DNA from: Marinibium conchae
Lineage (GTDB): Bacteria > Pseudomonadota > Gammaproteobacteria > Enterobacterales > Alteromonadaceae
Length of the DNA: 64,000 nt
Reading direction: 5' to 3'
NCBI RefSeq assembly: GCF_015595035.1
Contig: NZ_JADNRN010000001.1
Location: 496,001-560,000, forward strand
In this document: in pieces, positions 22,454 through 31,790 of the stretch
Numbering within the stretch: position 1 is the stretch's first letter
How the letters are laid out: every line of letters begins with the position of its first letter
Translations under genes and position numbers: made by a program
Notes under the pieces: model-generated
What the model was told of the DNA's origin: nothing
What the model saw: the letters and a program-made list of their open reading frames with translations, nothing else
Database searches by the model: none

Positions 22454-22457
22454 TCTG

Positions 22458-23663
22458 TTAATCACCATCATTTGAGTTAAAGCCAATGTTGATATCGAGT
22501 GCCTGTACGAAACTCGTCGACAAAATATCGCGCGTTATTCTTATTTCTTCGACAAGGGCATTTAACTCTGCGCGACCAGCTTCGTTGCTGAGCATGGCAT
22601 CCAAAGAGTCATAGTTGTTAGTGATCGTTGCCAGGCGATTAAGCTGTGCGTTTAAGGCGTTAAGCATTTGTTCGTTTATTGTGCCTTGATCAAGACTGTC
22701 GGCTAAAATACTATCGAAACCCGTAGATTCACCATTTTGGTAGAGTGCCAGAAAACTCTCCATATTCGCCTGAATACTGGCCAGTGACTGTGCGCTTTTT
22801 GGGAATTCAGAAATTGTAATATTGCCAGGCGTTACACTCCCTAGTGGAAAGAGTACTTTCTCATCTTTTACAATCTCCAAAGATTCAAGCCAGTTTGTAG
22901 CGAGTTCTTCTACAGCATCAGTAACCGAAGTAAATTCGCCACTGCCTGAAATAAGCGCTTGGCGATAGTTGCCACCGTTACTCGACCAGCTAGAGGCGAT
23001 GGTGGCGCTGATATTAAATAAGTTTTGTGATATTGCGACAAACACTTCACAGCGTTTTGCACGGTCGCTACTGCTATGCAGGTTATTGATACTGTTGTCT
23101 GGATACAGCAAGTATTCAAGTGCAGGAAGTCCCTGACCGCCTACATTTCTACCTGAAACGAGCTCTGCGGTGACGGTGTCTGCCTCTATTAGAAGCCCCT
23201 CGACACCCCGCGCAACTGCACCGTTTGTATCAGGCCAAAATTGAATCCTAAACAGTCTATTTTCATCTACCACGGGGCCAATTTTAACCCATTGAATGGC
23301 CTGCCAGGCCAAGTTGCTAGCTTTCCATTGCTGTTGCAGTGCAGCGAGGTCTTCGATACTAGGTGAAGCCATCGCACAGAAGCTTGTGCCTTGTGTAAGC
23401 AAAGCGTCAGTTTGATTTGCCAAATTTTGATAGCCAGGCAAAATAATATTGTCTGCCAGGCCCGTAAGGTAGCTTGTGAATTCTGCTGGTAAATCAACGG
23501 CAGGCGATGTGATAGGGGGTTCAACGGGCGCTGGCGGGTCGAGTACAGGATCGTCAACACTGCCGCCTCCACCCCCACAAGCGCTCAAACATGATGCTAT
23601 GAGCGCCACAACAAAGCTACCTTGTAGTCTTCGTGCCGTGTTTATTTGGGAAATTAATTTCAT
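22458..23663 (-). CDS. Imelysin family lipoprotein (second copy)
   Basis: 401 residues, lipoprotein signal with lipobox LSAC followed by five Gly. The helical imelysin body is recognisable in 'KIGPVVDENRLFRIQFWPDTNGAVARGVEGLL' and 'GLPALEYLLYPDN'. The M75/EfeO group usually has GxHxxE; here the corresponding segment reads GLPALE (178-183), with Pro in place of His, so any metal site differs from the first imelysin of the operon. Probably an outer-membrane-attached periplasmic iron-binding or iron-handling protein. Confidence 0.8.
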   Translation of the reverse strand: MKLISQINTARRLQGSFVVALIASCLSACGGGGGSVDDPVLDPPAPVEPPITSPAVDLPAEFTSYLTGLADNIILPGYQNLANQTDALLTQGTSFCAMASPSIEDLAALQQQWKASNLAWQAIQWVKIGPVVDENRLFRIQFWPDTNGAVARGVEGLLIEADTVTAELVSGRNVGGQGLPALEYLLYPDNSINNLHSSSDRAKRCEVFVAISQNLFNISATIASSWSSNGGNYRQALISGSGEFTSVTDAVEELATNWLESLEIVKDEKVLFPLGSVTPGNITISEFPKSAQSLASIQANMESFLALYQNGESTGFDSILADSLDQGTINEQMLNALNAQLNRLATITNNYDSLDAMLSNEAGRAELNALVEEIRITRDILSTSFVQALDINIGFNSNDGD

Positions 23664-23674
23664 CGTTTATGCTC

Positions 23675-25267
23675 CTAAATCGCATTTAAAAAGGTAAGCA
23701 AGTCTGCCCTCGATGCGGCATCGAGTTGCTTAAAAAATTCTTTACTGGCTTGTGCTTCGCCACCATGCCAAAGAATGGCTTCTTCTATTGTTTGTGCTCT
23801 GCCGTCGTGCAGATACACGGCGTCAGATTGATAAGCTTTTCTCAAGCCAATTCCCCACAGAGGTGGTGTTTTCCATTCTTGGCCCGTTGCCGAGTATTCA
23901 ACCACGTTGTCAGCTAATGCTGGTCCCATATCGTGTAAGGCTAAATCGGTATATGGCCATATTTTTTGCTTGGCGAGTGCCTCAATCGGATAGTCTTCTG
24001 AGGTGGTATAGCTTGGTGTATGACAACTATGGCACTTCGCTTGGTAAAAAAGCTTGCGCCCAGATATTGCCGACGGACTTGAAAGGTCTCTGGCAGGGGG
24101 AACCGCCATAAACAGATTGACCTTGAGTACGAGATTAAGCAGTTTGTCGGGGATTTCAACGGGCTTTCGACTAGCCTTAGTGGCTTTTGGCAAACCTAAT
24201 AAAGCGGCTATTTGGCAGTCTTTTTCGTTTGTGCTGCAGGTTTCGTCAGGAAAATAATTATTTGTAATGCCTATGTCGTCAACGAAAGCCGCTGCCACTT
24301 GTTGCATCAGAGTTGGATGTTTAGCTTTCCAACCAAATCTTCCTATTCTTAGTTCGTCACTTTGTTGATTCGAAGCTTGGTGCCTAATAAGAGGTACTTG
24401 ATTGTATTTACCGCTAATCCCATCTCCGTCTATATCGTTGGGGTCGGCTTGAGCGATAAGGTCGTCTTCTGATATTGCATCAAGTAAACCTGAACCGAAA
24501 ATGGGCGGGGCAAAACGCGGTGACAAGTCGGTGCCTTCACTCAAGCTGCCAAAAGCCAAATCATGTAAGCGGTAGTTTGGTTGACGAAGTTCGTATTCAC
24601 TGCCGTCTGCGTAGGTGCCTTTTAGCGTTGTGTAGCGGAGGTCAAGTTTTGCTTCGCCAACTAAAGGCTTGCTCATTGAGGGATGCTGAATTTGGATTGC
24701 TCTGGGCTGAATTTGACCACCGTAGCGCGCAAAAGTTGACGACGATTCAAAAGCCTTCGTCATCATCATGGCCCTTTTACTCTCATCCTCGGCAAGTTGG
24801 TTTGGCTGTTCAGACGCCTCCCAAACCTGTCCAAGCCTTAAGACTAGACTCGACGGTTTTGATATACCTTCAAGCGTGGCTGGCCCTCTGGCACCGCCGG
24901 AATGACAGCTAATACATGAGCGAGTATTAAATAGTGGCCCCAAACCGTCTCTATCGGCGGTAGAACTGGGCGCTATTACCCATGGGTCGCGAAATAATGA
25001 AAAACCTGTCCAGAAATCTAAGCGCTGCATTGCACTGAGTTTTTTAGATACTTCCACGTAGCTATGATCGGATAGTCTATTTGCCGTTAGATCGCCACCG
25101 GGCAATAGCGCATCAGTACTTTGCTCTGGAGCTGAATCGACTTGCTGCCCCTCGGAACAGGCCATGAGAATAAACAATGCGCAAGCAAACAAACAAGCAC
25201 CCTTATTGGCTCTGTAAAAAGCTACTCTGCGGCTGCTATCTGCTATTAGATTCCGTTCAACTGACAC
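23675..25267 (-). CDS. Di-heme oxidoreductase family lipoprotein (DUF1111, thiol-oxidoreductase-like), copy 2
   Basis: 530 residues from a GTG start with GGGAAA upstream. Lipobox LMAC near residue 37, heme sites CISCH (118-122) and CHSCH (412-416). The family-specific 'GPLFNTRSCISCH', 'GSGLLDAISEDDLI' and 'VYLHDGRAQTIEEAILWHGGEA' are present. Substrate unknown; in this operon type it may change the redox state of iron or of its ligand. It is 11 bases upstream of the second imelysin and 9 bases downstream of its paralogue. Haem insertion would need the Ccm system. Confidence 0.85.
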   Translation of the reverse strand: MSVERNLIADSSRRVAFYRANKGACLFACALFILMACSEGQQVDSAPEQSTDALLPGGDLTANRLSDHSYVEVSKKLSAMQRLDFWTGFSLFRDPWVIAPSSTADRDGLGPLFNTRSCISCHSGGARGPATLEGISKPSSLVLRLGQVWEASEQPNQLAEDESKRAMMMTKAFESSSTFARYGGQIQPRAIQIQHPSMSKPLVGEAKLDLRYTTLKGTYADGSEYELRQPNYRLHDLAFGSLSEGTDLSPRFAPPIFGSGLLDAISEDDLIAQADPNDIDGDGISGKYNQVPLIRHQASNQQSDELRIGRFGWKAKHPTLMQQVAAAFVDDIGITNNYFPDETCSTNEKDCQIAALLGLPKATKASRKPVEIPDKLLNLVLKVNLFMAVPPARDLSSPSAISGRKLFYQAKCHSCHTPSYTTSEDYPIEALAKQKIWPYTDLALHDMGPALADNVVEYSATGQEWKTPPLWGIGLRKAYQSDAVYLHDGRAQTIEEAILWHGGEAQASKEFFKQLDAASRADLLTFLNAI

Positions 25268-25276
25268 TTGATTTCC

Positions 25277-26962
25277 CTACAATGAAGCTAAAAAGCTGAG
25301 TAATTGTTGTCGCTGTTGTTCGTCCATTTGCATGAAGGCTTGCTTCGACGCCATTGCTTCGCCGCCATGCCAAAGTACAGCTTCTTCAATAGTTCTGGCG
25401 CGCCCATCATGCAGAAAGCTAGCTCGTGCATTCACAGTTTGTACAAGCCCTAAGCCCCAAAGTGGTGGTGTTTTCCACTCACTGCCGCTAGCGTCACCTT
25501 GTATTAAACCATCAGCCAGCCCGTCGCAGCGTTGAACATAAAAACAAGCTTGCCCACTAGAGCATGAGCTACCATCTGCCAACTCGCGAGTGACAGAACA
25601 GCTTCCGCCCATGTCGTGCAGGAGTAGATCGGTATAAGGAAATATGACTTGATTGCTCAACATTTCAATAGGGCTCGCATTTTCTTCTAAGCCGGTAAGA
25701 GTGAGTTCACCAAGCACACTTCCAGCCGCTTCTTCAGTTATATGACGGGGCGTATGACAAGCAACACAGCCGTTATTGAAGAAGTGTTCACGGCCCAATA
25801 CTATGTCAGTTTCCCAAATGGCATTCGTGCTATCAAAACCGCGCCTGGCGGGTACTCCTAGCACTCGGTTATAAAATTCCACCAAGGCAAGTGAGTTATC
25901 TGATATGTCATGTTCTGGTTTTACCTTGCCTTCTCTTTCAACGGCGACTTCACAAGCCACTTGATTGCTAGTACACACTTCATCTGGAAATATTGAGCTA
26001 GTGACGCCTGTATCGCCTCTGTAAGCTGCAGCAGCTTGTTGCAATACATTCGGTGTTTGCGCTTTGTAAGTAAATCGGCCGATAACGGTTTCAGGTGCTT
26101 GATTGACGTTACTTACATCTAGTACAAACGATGCCCTGCCGCTTATACCGTCATTGTTGCTATCATTTTCATCAGCTAGCGCGAGTATATTCTCTTGAGG
26201 AATTGCCGCTAATAAACCCGCGCCAAATACTTGTGGAGACACTCTTACTGAAAAGCGAATATCCTCAGTAAATGGCCCAAAGCTGGTATCTCTGATTTTG
26301 TAAATCGGCTTTCGAAGCTCGTAACTTGTGCCATCAGGGTAGGTGCCCGAGATTAATTCGTAGTGAATTTCGGTAAAGGCTTCCCCTTTAAGTTGGTCTC
26401 CGTTTATCGAGGCATTATAAACTGGCCAGCCTGACTCAAAGTCACTGCTATCAAAGCTTTGAATTGCAAATGTTTGTATTTGACTTCCGTACACAGGGTC
26501 GGGGTTTCCGAGGGAGTCGCCAATTTTTACCAGTGCACTCGTTAGTGGGGAACTTGTATCGAGCGGCAGCACACCGCGGCCGTCGTTTAAATGACAACCT
26601 TGGCAATTATTTGTATTCAATAGTGGGCCGGCGTTGTCGTGTGGCGTTCGAAAGATATGGTCGCCGGAAGTAAAAAAACCATCGAGTTGAAAATCATCTT
26701 TTATAGGATCTGGACGAGTGCTAAATGCGTCTTCGTTCGTGACAAACAAGGTTGCATCTCCGCCTGATAAATACTCAGCGTTATCTGGCACTGATGCCGA
26801 GAGTGGCTCAAGCCCACTATGGTCCAATACTGGCGTAGATATTGGAGGAGAAACCGGTGGAGTCTCAGGTGGTGTTGTCTCTTGGTCAGTAGAGCCTCCA
26901 CCACCACAGGCGCTAAGCACGAACACTGTAATAAAAAAGATAGCCTTGTGAATATATTTCAT
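25277..26962 (-). CDS. Di-heme oxidoreductase family lipoprotein (DUF1111), copy 1
   Basis: 561 residues, lipobox LSAC at residue 19 then Gly-rich and Pro-rich linker. Heme sites CQGCH (120-124) and CVACH (399-403), and the same 'ASFLHDGRARTIEEAVLWHGGEAMAS' ending as the downstream paralogue. It carries two extra Cys pairs ('CSVTRELADGSSCSSGQACFYVQRC') that the paralogue lacks, suggesting added disulfides. A terminator-like hairpin separates it from the first imelysin, so its expression may be lower than that of the imelysin. Confidence 0.85.
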   Translation of the reverse strand: MKYIHKAIFFITVFVLSACGGGGSTDQETTPPETPPVSPPISTPVLDHSGLEPLSASVPDNAEYLSGGDATLFVTNEDAFSTRPDPIKDDFQLDGFFTSGDHIFRTPHDNAGPLLNTNNCQGCHLNDGRGVLPLDTSSPLTSALVKIGDSLGNPDPVYGSQIQTFAIQSFDSSDFESGWPVYNASINGDQLKGEAFTEIHYELISGTYPDGTSYELRKPIYKIRDTSFGPFTEDIRFSVRVSPQVFGAGLLAAIPQENILALADENDSNNDGISGRASFVLDVSNVNQAPETVIGRFTYKAQTPNVLQQAAAAYRGDTGVTSSIFPDEVCTSNQVACEVAVEREGKVKPEHDISDNSLALVEFYNRVLGVPARRGFDSTNAIWETDIVLGREHFFNNGCVACHTPRHITEEAAGSVLGELTLTGLEENASPIEMLSNQVIFPYTDLLLHDMGGSCSVTRELADGSSCSSGQACFYVQRCDGLADGLIQGDASGSEWKTPPLWGLGLVQTVNARASFLHDGRARTIEEAVLWHGGEAMASKQAFMQMDEQQRQQLLSFLASL

Positions 26963-26980
26963 TTATTTGCCCAATTTATA

Positions 26981-27014
26981 AAAATGCCGAAAGGGGCAAT
27001 GAATGCCCCTTCGG
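26981..27014 (-). terminator. Internal terminator/attenuator between imelysin 1 and the rest of the iron operon
   Basis: On the leftward strand, CCGAAGGGGCA pairs with TGCCCCTTTCGG (one bulge) and is followed by CATTTTTAT. It lies between the first imelysin's stop (27051) and the next start (26962). No separate Fur box or strong promoter was seen in the 88-base gap, so partial read-through is the simplest reading. Confidence 0.65.
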
Positions 27015-27050
27015 TTTTAGCGTAAGATAGTTGGTCTATGAGCTAGCGTA

Positions 27051-28460
27051 TTAGCCACCAATATCCTCTTCAGTATCTTGTCGTAGGTCATTGGTTGTGA
27101 TGCCTAGTGCACTGATTGCTTGCTCGATATCGTCAGTTTGCTGAACAAGCGCTGCAATTACCGCGGTGATATTTTCTTGCTCAACACCTTCTTGAATAAG
27201 TTGGTCAAAAGGCGTACCGGTTTTTGCTTTTGTATCAATTACCGCTGCCTTGGCCATGGTCTCTTCAAGTGATGCGCGAAGCTGGTTGGCTAACTCGAAA
27301 TGACCCTCAACGACCATTAAGTCGTACGGTGAAGCACCTTCGATAAGCTCACCATCAATGCGTGTATACGACCCTAGGAAACTGTTCTGCACACCTTTTG
27401 CGTTGAGAAATATGTCGCGATGGGTATTGTCGCTAAAGCAAGAATGTTCATCTTCTTGAGAGTCTGTGGCTAGCGCTATTTTTATACGCTCACCACCGAG
27501 TTCACCAAAGCTCAAGCGGCCCATTCCTTCGAATATTTTAGCAAGTGAAACATCGCCGCCAGCGATGTAAGCGTTATAGTGAACACCAGCACCTGGCTCC
27601 CAAGCTTCAACCACGGCGGTGAGGTCGTCGATTAGAATGTCGGTAGCAGCTAGCAGATAATCGCCGCGGCGTGCACAAATATCTTCAACGACTGCAACTT
27701 CGCCGGAAGTGCAGGCATTAGGATTGCCGTTTTCAGTTGTGTAGAAATCACTTACCGGACGCTGACCACCTGATGAGTCTCTTTGGCCTGCGCCACTCAA
27801 GTCTTCATTGAGATCTTGGCCCCACAGTAAAAACTCAATAGCGTGATAGCCTGTGGTAACGTTGCGCTCGTCTTCACCGAATTCAAAAAGCGAACTGATT
27901 GTTTCTTTATCAATAACGGGGTAGTCGGTGATATTGGCGATGGCATTACCACTTAAAGCATTTTCGGCACTTTCTGGGCCTGAGTTTCCATCAACTACTG
28001 GCGCAACGTAATCAATAATAGCTTCACCTAAAGGCCAAGCATTGATGCTACCTTCTGGACCATCACCATCATCACCCATTGTGCCGTCTTCTTTTAATGC
28101 ATCAATAGGGCCTACGCGGAAGCGATATACTTCAGTTTGACCATAGGGTTCGCGTGAAGCAAGCCATGCCTGCTTGGCTAGCGTAAAGTTTGCTTCTGTC
28201 GGAGAAGCTATAAATGTTTCCAAACTGTTTCTGAGTGCGACCACACTGATAAGAGAATCAGCATAGGCGGCATAAGCAATGTTTGCATTAGTGGCAACCA
28301 CGTCATCTCTGCTGACGAAGGTGCTAACACCATTTTGACCAGGTGCGCCATCAGCACCAGTGACACCGTCAACGCCATTGAGGCCATCGTCGCCGTCGTC
28401 GACGCATGCACCGAGGGTGAAAGTAAGTGCTATTGCGATAGCTAAACTACGTTTTTTCAT
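27051..28460 (-). CDS. Imelysin family lipoprotein with collagen-like linker (first copy)
   Basis: 469 residues from the ATG at 28460, which has the strong RBS AAAGGAAGG; 28484 is a longer, weaker alternative. Lipobox LGAC, then seven Gly-ending triplets of collagen type (DDG LNG VDG VTG ADG APG QNG). The imelysin body has 'YGQTEVYRFRVGPIDAL', 'GSINAWPLGEAIIDYV' and the GxHxxE motif GYHAIEFLLWG (204-209 in this numbering), expected to bind metal. It is the promoter-proximal gene of the Fur-controlled iron operon. Confidence 0.85.
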   Translation of the reverse strand: MKKRSLAIAIALTFTLGACVDDGDDGLNGVDGVTGADGAPGQNGVSTFVSRDDVVATNANIAYAAYADSLISVVALRNSLETFIASPTEANFTLAKQAWLASREPYGQTEVYRFRVGPIDALKEDGTMGDDGDGPEGSINAWPLGEAIIDYVAPVVDGNSGPESAENALSGNAIANITDYPVIDKETISSLFEFGEDERNVTTGYHAIEFLLWGQDLNEDLSGAGQRDSSGGQRPVSDFYTTENGNPNACTSGEVAVVEDICARRGDYLLAATDILIDDLTAVVEAWEPGAGVHYNAYIAGGDVSLAKIFEGMGRLSFGELGGERIKIALATDSQEDEHSCFSDNTHRDIFLNAKGVQNSFLGSYTRIDGELIEGASPYDLMVVEGHFELANQLRASLEETMAKAAVIDTKAKTGTPFDQLIQEGVEQENITAVIAALVQQTDDIEQAISALGITTNDLRQDTEEDIGG

Positions 28461-28508
28461 TGTTAACCTTCCTTTAGATAACAAAATGGTACTCTTAATG
28501 AATACCTA

Positions 28509-28527
28509 AATGATAATGATTATCATT
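28509..28527 (-). promoter_or_regulatory. Fur box
   Basis: The 19-base sequence AATGATAATGATTATCATT is a palindrome apart from its centre base and matches the Fur consensus GATAATGATAATCATTATC closely. It lies 49 bases upstream of the first imelysin's start codon, so iron repression of the whole 28460-19099 operon is expected. Confidence 0.9.
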
Positions 28528-28711
28528 GTTGATCCGTTTGGGCGTGATTGCAATGGTTTTTTCGAATAAAATGTAAGGTTTTCTCTGATTATTTTTGTGT
28601 GATAGAGGGTTTTTGCACTGAAAATCGCCTTCGTGGCGGCGCCAAAGGGAAGAGAAAGAAAAAAAGATAAAGGAAAGAAAGATAGAGGAAAAATGAGCGG
28701 GGTGCTTTATG

Positions 28712-29017
28712 CTATTCTTTAAAATCTATGTGTTCGTGAACATTACTCCATGATTCGGGGAATTTGCCTTGTAGCATGTAGGAAAACGAAATGAGTTCGG
28801 CAATAACATGGTAGAGGCTTTCCGGGATCTCTTGCCCCAAGTCCATTCTCGATAACAAATCGCTGAGGTAAGGGTCTTCGTGAATCAACACGCCATGCTC
28901 TTTTGCCAAGGCTATAATATCGTCGGCCATGTCACCAAAGCCTTTGGCTATTATCGTTGGTGCTTCTGTATCGTGGCTGTTGTACTTCAGGCCGACCGCT
29001 TTTTTCATTTCACTCAT
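28712..29017 (-). CDS. FlhB C-terminal-domain homologue (EscU/YscU/HrcU-like cytoplasmic tail)
   Basis: 101 residues without membrane segments. It resembles only the cytoplasmic switch domain of FlhB: 'AVGLKYNSHDTEAPTIIAKGFGDMADDIIALAKEHGVLIHEDPYLSDLL' matches the FlhB tail after the NPTH autocleavage site, the NPTH itself being absent. Such stand-alone tails occur next to FliK-like genes in several gammaproteobacteria and can in some species replace the FlhB tail. Its ATG overlaps the stop of the FliK-like gene, so the two are coupled. Confidence 0.85.
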   Translation of the reverse strand: MSEMKKAVGLKYNSHDTEAPTIIAKGFGDMADDIIALAKEHGVLIHEDPYLSDLLSRMDLGQEIPESLYHVIAELISFSYMLQGKFPESWSNVHEHIDFKE

Positions 29018-31623
29018 ACTTTTGTCTCAAATAAATGATAATGCTCAGGCTTTAGTTGTGTAGGAACTTTGCCAATGGCGCAGGAGCGTTCGATTAAATC
29101 AATGCCCAACTGTGCTAGTCGCTTTTGCAGATAGGGAAGCATATTCAGTGCTTTGTTCTTTAGCGTTTCGGTTGATGTGTAAAGTTGTAATTTAATTTGG
29201 TTTTCAGTTAACTGCGTCTTGGCCAATATTTTACCGTGTTCGCCCACATCAAGTTTCATTGTTAAATACCATGACGAAACACTCTCTTCGTTGGCAGTAT
29301 TTTTCTTTTCTTGGCTTTCGCGCTTAATGAGCAGCTCGAGGTCGTCGGCGTCTTTATTCAACAGATTCGGTAGCGAGTAATAGAGTTGGTCTTGCCCTTG
29401 TAACGACGATTCTGCACTTGTTATTTTACTGTGTTGATGATTCGCTAATAGCTTGGCAACCTCTGCTGATAAATTATGTTTGGCATCGAATTGTCGAAAG
29501 TCCTGCATCATCCTCGCACTCTGCACGTTAGATATTGTTGGTATGATATTTTTCACGATGTCGGGGATCTGATCTTGCAGTTTGCTGGCCTGCTTATTTG
29601 ATTGGCGTTGCAGTTTGGACGCCAAACTTACCTGTAGAAGAGTCACTAAGCCCGATAAAAATCCACCTTGGCTAATACTCGCAAGGGCCGAAATTGGCGG
29701 CGGGTTAAGTGGTGAAGCGAGCAGAGTTTGAATAGTCCTACTATCCAAATTAGGCACATTTGAGTCAGTTTTTGGCAATTGTTCTTTAATGCTTTTTAAA
29801 AGCTGTTGGGTCTCTGGACTTAGCTGGTCGAGCTCAGCACTGTTAGTTAATACCGCGTTAAGCTGAGAATTGATACTGGCGATACTTTGAGACTGAGACC
29901 CCGACAACACCAAGCTTTGCTTATTTAACTCTTGGAGTGAGTTTTTCAAAACTCCGAAATCAAGCGCTTTCGCAATCGCTTTGATGTCAACTGAACTTAG
30001 TGGTTTATTTTGACTAGGGTTTGCGTTCGGTGTTGATAATGCTTCTTTAGTTTTCACATCCGCATTAGCATCAACACTACCTTGTAGATGAGCGATTTGC
30101 TTTATGATTTGCTCGATTACTGGGTTGAGTACCTTGGCGCTAGGGTCTGCGCTGCTAGGATTAATCTGCCCCTTTTGTATGAGTGTTTGCACAAGCTTCT
30201 GCAATAGCTTATTCGATTCAAATTGCGGCACTGACTGCGTGTTAGAGGCTTTTGGAATATCGTCTGGCACACTTGTGGGGTTGGCTCTTGCCATGCTAGC
30301 TGCCGCGAAATTATTCACCCGTTGATTAAATAGCGCGTTTTTGGCGATTAAATCTGCTTTCGTAGGGATCACAATATTGCGAGCATTTACAGGTGCACGT
30401 TCAAGGGGGCTGTCTGATGATTGCGCAACACCCGAAAGTGCAGCGCTACTAGACGACTTTAGTAGCAATGACTGTGCCTGGGCAGCGCTGAGCTCGAATC
30501 GTTGTGGTCGTAAATTACCTAGCACTGAAATGCTTAGCGAGCCTTTTGTTTTGCCGGCTTCAATCGACAAAAATAGACTTTTGCTACCCGCACTTTCGCC
30601 GCGCGCTGCAACAGCGTTGTCTTTGCCATTATTGATTGAATTCGCCAGCTCACTGACTGCTTGTTTGCTCAGGTTCTGAAAACTCTCCTGCAGGCTCTTT
30701 GGTAGTAGCGCAAGTAGATTTTGGTTTAACGGTATGAGTAATTTGTTCGGTGAGGCTATACTTTGGTTGGCTCCTGTTGGAGCTGCTTGCACCGCTCCAG
30801 CTTTAGTTGCAATCGCCTCGAGTAAGGAGGTGTTTAACAGGGCAGTGGGAAGCACACCTTTGTTTAACTGCCCCTGACTTGCCGTTAATACAGTTGTTGA
30901 ATTAGTGGACAGGTTGTTTATTGATAATATTTTGGGGCTTTTACCACTTAAGTCTGCGTTAATCTGCACTTGGTCGCCAAGCTTGAAGGCACTGGCTTGC
31001 GCAGTGCTGAGTGTGATCTGTGCTTGTTGAGCCCCTAAATTTGAACCCGCTACTTGGAATTTGATACTCAGTTGAGTTAAGCCCGATGCATTACTAATAC
31101 CTACGATTGAACCTTGTAGCGCTGCCGTGCTTGTGCCAGAAATTGTAATGTTTCCAAGCGACGCAGCTTTCGTCAGTAAGCTATTGATTTGGTTGTCGTT
31201 GATATTAACGTTATTAGAGAGTAGCGCTGAGGGAAGTTTGTTTGCAATTGCGGCTTGCGTGGCTTGATTACTTGCTTGGCTTGTTGTGCTCGAACTTCCG
31301 GTATTTGCGGCGATCAATAAATAAGTATTGGGTTTATTCGCCAATTGCAGCAAGTCAAACGCTTGACCGCTTGTTACTGCTAGCTTAGTAGCCCCGGATG
31401 TTTTATCAGAAAATATTGAGGCAGATACTTGAATGGCTTGTTTATTTTGTGGGTTGGTGAGTGTGACTACCGTTGGTGTGACTTGCGATACTAGCACTCG
31501 CGCGAGTGTTTGATTGGCGATAGCGCCCACACCACTAGAGTCTCGAGAGCTCACTCCTGCATTCTCGCCACCACGGGCAAGCGCATTTGTTTGGGTTGGT
31601 GGAACAGAATTAAAATTCGACAT
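29014..31623 (-). CDS. FliK-like flagellar hook-length control family protein
   Basis: 869 residues, low-complexity and rich in Ser/Gln/Asn/Leu through most of its length, as expected for the long disordered ruler part of FliK proteins. The C-terminal domain 'KLDVGEHGKILAKTQLTENQIKLQLYTSTETLKNKALNMLPYLQKRLAQLGIDL' matches the Flg_hook (FliK C-terminal) domain. Most FliK proteins are 350-600 residues, so this one is long. No other flagellar genes are nearby; its only partner is the FlhB-tail gene. It may be an accessory length or export switch rather than the main FliK. Confidence 0.75.
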   Translation of the reverse strand: MSNFNSVPPTQTNALARGGENAGVSSRDSSGVGAIANQTLARVLVSQVTPTVVTLTNPQNKQAIQVSASIFSDKTSGATKLAVTSGQAFDLLQLANKPNTYLLIAANTGSSSTTSQASNQATQAAIANKLPSALLSNNVNINDNQINSLLTKAASLGNITISGTSTAALQGSIVGISNASGLTQLSIKFQVAGSNLGAQQAQITLSTAQASAFKLGDQVQINADLSGKSPKILSINNLSTNSTTVLTASQGQLNKGVLPTALLNTSLLEAIATKAGAVQAAPTGANQSIASPNKLLIPLNQNLLALLPKSLQESFQNLSKQAVSELANSINNGKDNAVAARGESAGSKSLFLSIEAGKTKGSLSISVLGNLRPQRFELSAAQAQSLLLKSSSSAALSGVAQSSDSPLERAPVNARNIVIPTKADLIAKNALFNQRVNNFAAASMARANPTSVPDDIPKASNTQSVPQFESNKLLQKLVQTLIQKGQINPSSADPSAKVLNPVIEQIIKQIAHLQGSVDANADVKTKEALSTPNANPSQNKPLSSVDIKAIAKALDFGVLKNSLQELNKQSLVLSGSQSQSIASINSQLNAVLTNSAELDQLSPETQQLLKSIKEQLPKTDSNVPNLDSRTIQTLLASPLNPPPISALASISQGGFLSGLVTLLQVSLASKLQRQSNKQASKLQDQIPDIVKNIIPTISNVQSARMMQDFRQFDAKHNLSAEVAKLLANHQHSKITSAESSLQGQDQLYYSLPNLLNKDADDLELLIKRESQEKKNTANEESVSSWYLTMKLDVGEHGKILAKTQLTENQIKLQLYTSTETLKNKALNMLPYLQKRLAQLGIDLIERSCAIGKVPTQLKPEHYHLFETKV

Positions 31624-31790
31624 ACTTTATTATCGGCAAGCGATGCGAAAAAGCAACAATATGGATCATTCGTTTGATATTTATCAAATTCATCGAGAAT
31701 TACATAGCTAAATAATTTATTAAGGCCTTATGACAGATAAATATTATGGTAGTATCTCGTTGATTAACATATTAAAACGAGTAGTGGCGT

